Below, one piece after another: positions 33,256 to 36,012 of a stretch of 36,012 nucleotides of DNA (position 1 is its first letter; each line of letters opens with the position of its first letter). The notes under the pieces are model-generated. The model was not told the DNA's origin. It saw nothing but the letters and a program-made list of their open reading frames with translations, and searched no databases. Source of the stretch: an uncultured Lachnospiraceae bacterium (GTDB taxonomy: Bacteria; Bacillota; Clostridia; Lachnospirales; Lachnospiraceae); the NCBI GenBank assembly GCA_910578845.1, contig CAJTSL010000032.1, positions 1 through 36,012 on the forward strand, read 5' to 3'. A program made the translations under genes and the position numbers.

Positions 33256-34741
33256 GGATCATCACCATCGATAAAGCCATGGCAAGCACCAACGCCGCGC
33301 AGATCAGACAGACTTTTAGGAAGTATCCCATGGACATCTCTTCCGGCTCCTTGCTCCTTCCTGTTCGTAAAAGCGTTGCATTTTCATAGTCTTTGTCAGA
33401 CAAAATGCCCGTCGATGAGCTTTCTACCGCGTCTTCTCCCGCTTCCTTTCCCATACCGCTTTCGTCTTCTGCTGCGCTTTGTTCAGTATAGCCTCCCGCA
33501 CTGGGCATATTTTCCGTATTTCCTTCATCCTGCTTATTCCCTACAGTATCTTTATCATCACCATAACGCATAGAGGGAAGGCTTAAGGTGTTGCTCGTCG
33601 TATAAAGATCATATCCATTATATGCATTAACGACTACCTCTGGTACTATCCCGGAAGGTATCGTGATCGTAAAAGCAAACGTATCTTTACTCTTATCAGG
33701 CCATCTTTGCAGCTCTGAGAATGTCTCCCCGCCATCATAGCTATACGTATAATATAACATGCCGCTGTCATAATCTGTTGCGGATACGCTAACAGTCACT
33801 TCCCCGTTCTCCATGTTCTGGTCTTTTAACTCTATCATGCAGATATCCGGTTCTGTCGTATCTGGTTTCATTGTCTGGGATGGCACGGGGACTGACACTT
33901 TCTCGTAACCGCTAAAGTCCTTGCCTAAGCTCTCAGATTTCAGTCCGTAATATTTGGCGACAGCCTCTGCATCAAGCTTCCCAAACGCCACTAGTTTATC
34001 CTTATGGTCATAAAAAGGCTTGTCGTTTTCCTGGTCTAGATGGCAATGTTCGATCAGGACACAAGGCATGTTCCGTTCTGTTGCATGCCGTATGATCCCG
34101 TAATAATCAATGCCCTTATCATTCAATCTCGTCTTGATGCCACGTGAGTATAGTCCAAGCCCTTCTAGCAGCTCCATTTCAATGCTCGCAAAGGAATACC
34201 CCTTGCTATATTGCTCTCCGAATGCCGAAATCCATGTCTCCGCTCCGAAAAGCGTATGGCTCCCTGATAGATTAAAATGCAGGCAGAACAGGAAATCAGC
34301 GTTCACGCTCGCTGCAAATTCACACCGCTCCTCTAAGCTCAAATCTACATCGCCGGTTCTTGTCAGATAGACTTCTATCCCTTCATATTGCTCTAATTCT
34401 GCTTTCATCGCCTCCGCGACGATCAGCGTCATCTCTTTCTCCGTATAATCCTCATATTCTCCGCCCAGGTTCTCACCGCCATGCCCAGGATCTATGACCA
34501 CGGTAACTTTCTCTTTGGCTGCGGCTTCCTTGGGTGCAGACGCCTCAGGGATAAGCGGGTCTGATGGGGATTCGCCAGGCTGTGGCTGATTCTCCTGCGC
34601 ATAAACATACGGTATCATATCCTGTCCTCCTATAGAACCATTTGTCAGGACCAATGCCAGAACCAAGATGATGGTGAAAAATAATAAGCCGGCTTCCCTT
34701 CGAAACCAGCTTATTGTAAACTTTGGAATTACCAATACCAT
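33215..34741 (-). CDS. Membrane-anchored N-acetylmuramoyl-L-alanine amidase
   Basis: A 508-aa cell wall hydrolase. An N-terminal membrane segment (about residues 18-34) is followed by a Pro/Ala-rich linker and an Amidase_3 domain (about 79-270) with the zinc ligands in DPGHGG, the early Glu in LGGEYEDY, His in CLHFN, and the catalytic Glu in VLIEHCH. A beta-sandwich-like region, an acidic Gly/Ser linker, then a second membrane segment (about 475-496) and a tail CKK plus seven Arg follow. Both ends therefore appear membrane-attached, an unusual arrangement. The 3' end overlaps the convergent YlbJ-like gene. Confidence 0.88.
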   Translation of the reverse strand: MVLVIPKFTISWFRREAGLLFFTIILVLALVLTNGSIGGQDMIPYVYAQENQPQPGESPSDPLIPEASAPKEAAAKEKVTVVIDPGHGGENLGGEYEDYTEKEMTLIVAEAMKAELEQYEGIEVYLTRTGDVDLSLEERCEFAASVNADFLFCLHFNLSGSHTLFGAETWISAFGEQYSKGYSFASIEMELLEGLGLYSRGIKTRLNDKGIDYYGIIRHATERNMPCVLIEHCHLDQENDKPFYDHKDKLVAFGKLDAEAVAKYYGLKSESLGKDFSGYEKVSVPVPSQTMKPDTTEPDICMIELKDQNMENGEVTVSVSATDYDSGMLYYTYSYDGGETFSELQRWPDKSKDTFAFTITIPSGIVPEVVVNAYNGYDLYTTSNTLSLPSMRYGDDKDTVGNKQDEGNTENMPSAGGYTEQSAAEDESGMGKEAGEDAVESSSTGILSDKDYENATLLRTGRSKEPEEMSMGYFLKVCLICAALVLAMALSMVMILRGCKKRRRRRRR

Positions 34742-34772
34742 ACTTCCTTTCGTCGTAACGTTTTCTTATCCT

Positions 34773-35396
34773 TTATTTATTGCCCTGTATCATATCCAAA
34801 TTGATCGCTTCTTCGGCACGGTCATCATAATCCGCCTCCCGCAACAGTTTCTCAACACGCTGTGGCATCAGTTCCGCCCGGTTTGCCTTTACCACTTCAT
34901 TATAGCTGTTAATGGTTTCGAAAAAGTTCTCATAATGTGCTGTTGTCGTATTCAAAGTAGTTGTCATCAAGTTTTCGAGGCTTGCCAGCATATCGTCCAA
35001 ATATTGCATCGCCGATGCGCGCATGCCGTTCGCCTCTATTGTTGCATTATCCAGAATCTCCTGTGCCTGATGTGTAGCAAGCGTGACCACTTCATTTGCC
35101 TGCGCATATGCCTGTTGCATGATCTCATGTTCATTGATCAATTCATTCGTATGTACGGTCGCTTCGTTGATTAAGGCCTCCGCCTTAGAACGGGCATCGT
35201 TTAAAATCGCTTCTTTATTTGTAATAATCTTCTGATAACGTTTAATTTCATCCGGCGTCTTCATCCGAAGTTCGCGCAAAAGCTCATCAATTTCTTCCTT
35301 ATTCACAATAATATTGGTCTTAGAAAGGGGCTGATACTTACACCCATCGATATAATCCTCAATCTCATCGATTAACTGTTCGATTCTGCTGCTCAT
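34773..35396 (-). CDS. Coiled-coil DivIVA-like / ATPase-associated protein
   Basis: A 207-aa soluble protein that is largely alpha-helical, with a long heptad-rich segment at about residues 45-150 rich in Ala, Glu and Asn. It resembles the clostridial DivIVA-like or V-type ATPase subunit E-like proteins often found next to coaD. The opening IEQLIDEIEDYIDGCKYQPLS is conserved in those neighbours as I recall. It lies 28 bases after coaD on the same strand, preceded by AAAGGAG 13 bases before the ATG. A scaffold role in division is possible but unproven. Confidence 0.78.
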   Translation of the reverse strand: MSSRIEQLIDEIEDYIDGCKYQPLSKTNIIVNKEEIDELLRELRMKTPDEIKRYQKIITNKEAILNDARSKAEALINEATVHTNELINEHEIMQQAYAQANEVVTLATHQAQEILDNATIEANGMRASAMQYLDDMLASLENLMTTTLNTTTAHYENFFETINSYNEVVKANRAELMPQRVEKLLREADYDDRAEEAINLDMIQGNK

Positions 35397-35424
35397 TCCT
35401 GTCGCTATGCTCCTTTCCTAACCT

Positions 35425-35916
35425 TCACGCTTTTCTATGTCCAAATTTCTCATATATCAATTTCCCTACAAATTCCGGGACACACTGTGAAATATCCCCA
35501 TTGAAGCTGGCAATCTCTTTGACACTGGATGAGCTCAAATATGCATACTCCAAGCTTGTTGTCAAGAATATGGTATCCAAATCCCCATTCGACAATTTCC
35601 GGTTTGTCTGTGCTATCTGTAGCTCATATTCAAAATCCGTAATAGCGCGCAATCCCCTGATCGCAACATGCACGCCCTTCTTCTTTGCATAATCAATTAA
35701 CAGGCCACTGAAAGAATCCACTTTTACATTAGGCATATCTTTCGTTGCTTCTTCTAGTATCTTAACACGTTCTTCTACAGAAAACAATGGAGTCTTTGTG
35801 TTATTGTTCAACACACTTACCGTTAATTCATCAAAAATTTCCGCCGCTCTCTGGATCACGTCCAGATGACCGAATGTAACCGGGTCGAAACTGCCCGGAT
35901 AAATTGCTGCTCTCAT
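35425..35916 (-). CDS. coaD: Phosphopantetheine adenylyltransferase
   Basis: A full-length 163-aa CoaD, which makes dephospho-CoA from ATP and 4'-phosphopantetheine. The nucleotidyltransferase motif is YPGSFDPVTFGHLDV (residues 6-20), followed by the family GLRAITDFEYELQIAQTNRKL and the C-terminal SSSVKEIASFNGDIS. GAGGA lies six bases before the ATG, with an out-of-frame ATG between them. In Firmicutes coaD usually follows rsmD, which would lie outside this window. Confidence 0.97.
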   Translation of the reverse strand: MRAAIYPGSFDPVTFGHLDVIQRAAEIFDELTVSVLNNNTKTPLFSVEERVKILEEATKDMPNVKVDSFSGLLIDYAKKKGVHVAIRGLRAITDFEYELQIAQTNRKLSNGDLDTIFLTTSLEYAYLSSSSVKEIASFNGDISQCVPEFVGKLIYEKFGHRKA

Positions 35917-36012
35917 CTCATATCCTCGATTATCCTAATTTCTAGTTCCTGTACTTATAATAATAAATCACTTTTATAAAAATGTCTTTAACAATTTTGA
36001 AAAAGTTAAAAA

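Overview
The window looks like a chromosomal housekeeping segment of a low-to-moderate GC Firmicute, most likely a Clostridia/Lachnospiraceae gut-type anaerobe. The evidence is AGGAGG-type ribosome binding sites, ribosomal protein L27 with a Prp-cleavable N-terminal extension beside its protease gene, a short-form HisG paired with HisZ, RecU, LexA with Bacillus-type SOS boxes, and the B12-binding radical SAM / DUF2344 / RNase G neighbourhood. I see no phage, insertion sequence, CRISPR array, tRNA or rRNA gene.

Layout. From 1 to 9.6 kb the strands are mixed: an unknown protein, the CstA carbon starvation transporter, a cytidylate-kinase-like protein, a tyrosine recombinase and a TtcA-like tRNA thiolase (both minus), an AI-2E family permease with D-aminoacyl-tRNA deacylase, a small membrane protein, then a divergent LysM (YneA-like) / lexA pair whose shared intergenic region is packed with LexA boxes, and a DUF378 protein. 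From 9.7 to 14.3 kb (minus) lies the ribosome-assembly and NAD operon rplU-prp-rpmA-obgE-yhbY-nadD-yqeK-rsfS behind an L21-type leader. From 14.4 to 19.6 kb (minus) are a 55-residue membrane protein, a NUDIX hydrolase, RNase G, DUF2344 and B12/radical SAM proteins, and an unknown membrane protein. From 19.7 to 25.7 kb (minus) is a histidine operon, hisZ-hisG-SIMPL-hisD-hisB-hisIE, with a consensus promoter abutting recU. From 25.7 to 32.2 kb (minus) are recU, two pseudouridine synthases (one fused to a HAD phosphatase), an SDR oxidoreductase and a YgiQ-type radical SAM protein. The end holds a YlbJ-like membrane protein (plus) overlapping convergently with a membrane-anchored cell wall amidase, then a coiled-coil protein and coaD; coaD near ylbJ matches Bacillus synteny.

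Functionally the window joins translation and ribosome maturation (L21, L27, Prp, ObgE, YhbY, RsfS, Dtd, RNA modification enzymes, RNase G), cofactor synthesis (NadD, CoaD), histidine synthesis and the SOS response.

I did not find a convincing new defence or mobile system. The most unusual points are: a HisIE protein carrying an N-terminal HisF-like domain that has lost its catalytic residues; a SIMPL-domain gene inside the his operon; an RsuA-HAD fusion; a lexA/yneA control region with up to five LexA-like boxes and a textbook promoter; an amidase whose poly-arginine tail is encoded wholly inside an antisense gene overlap; and several short imperfect tandem or direct repeats at gene borders.
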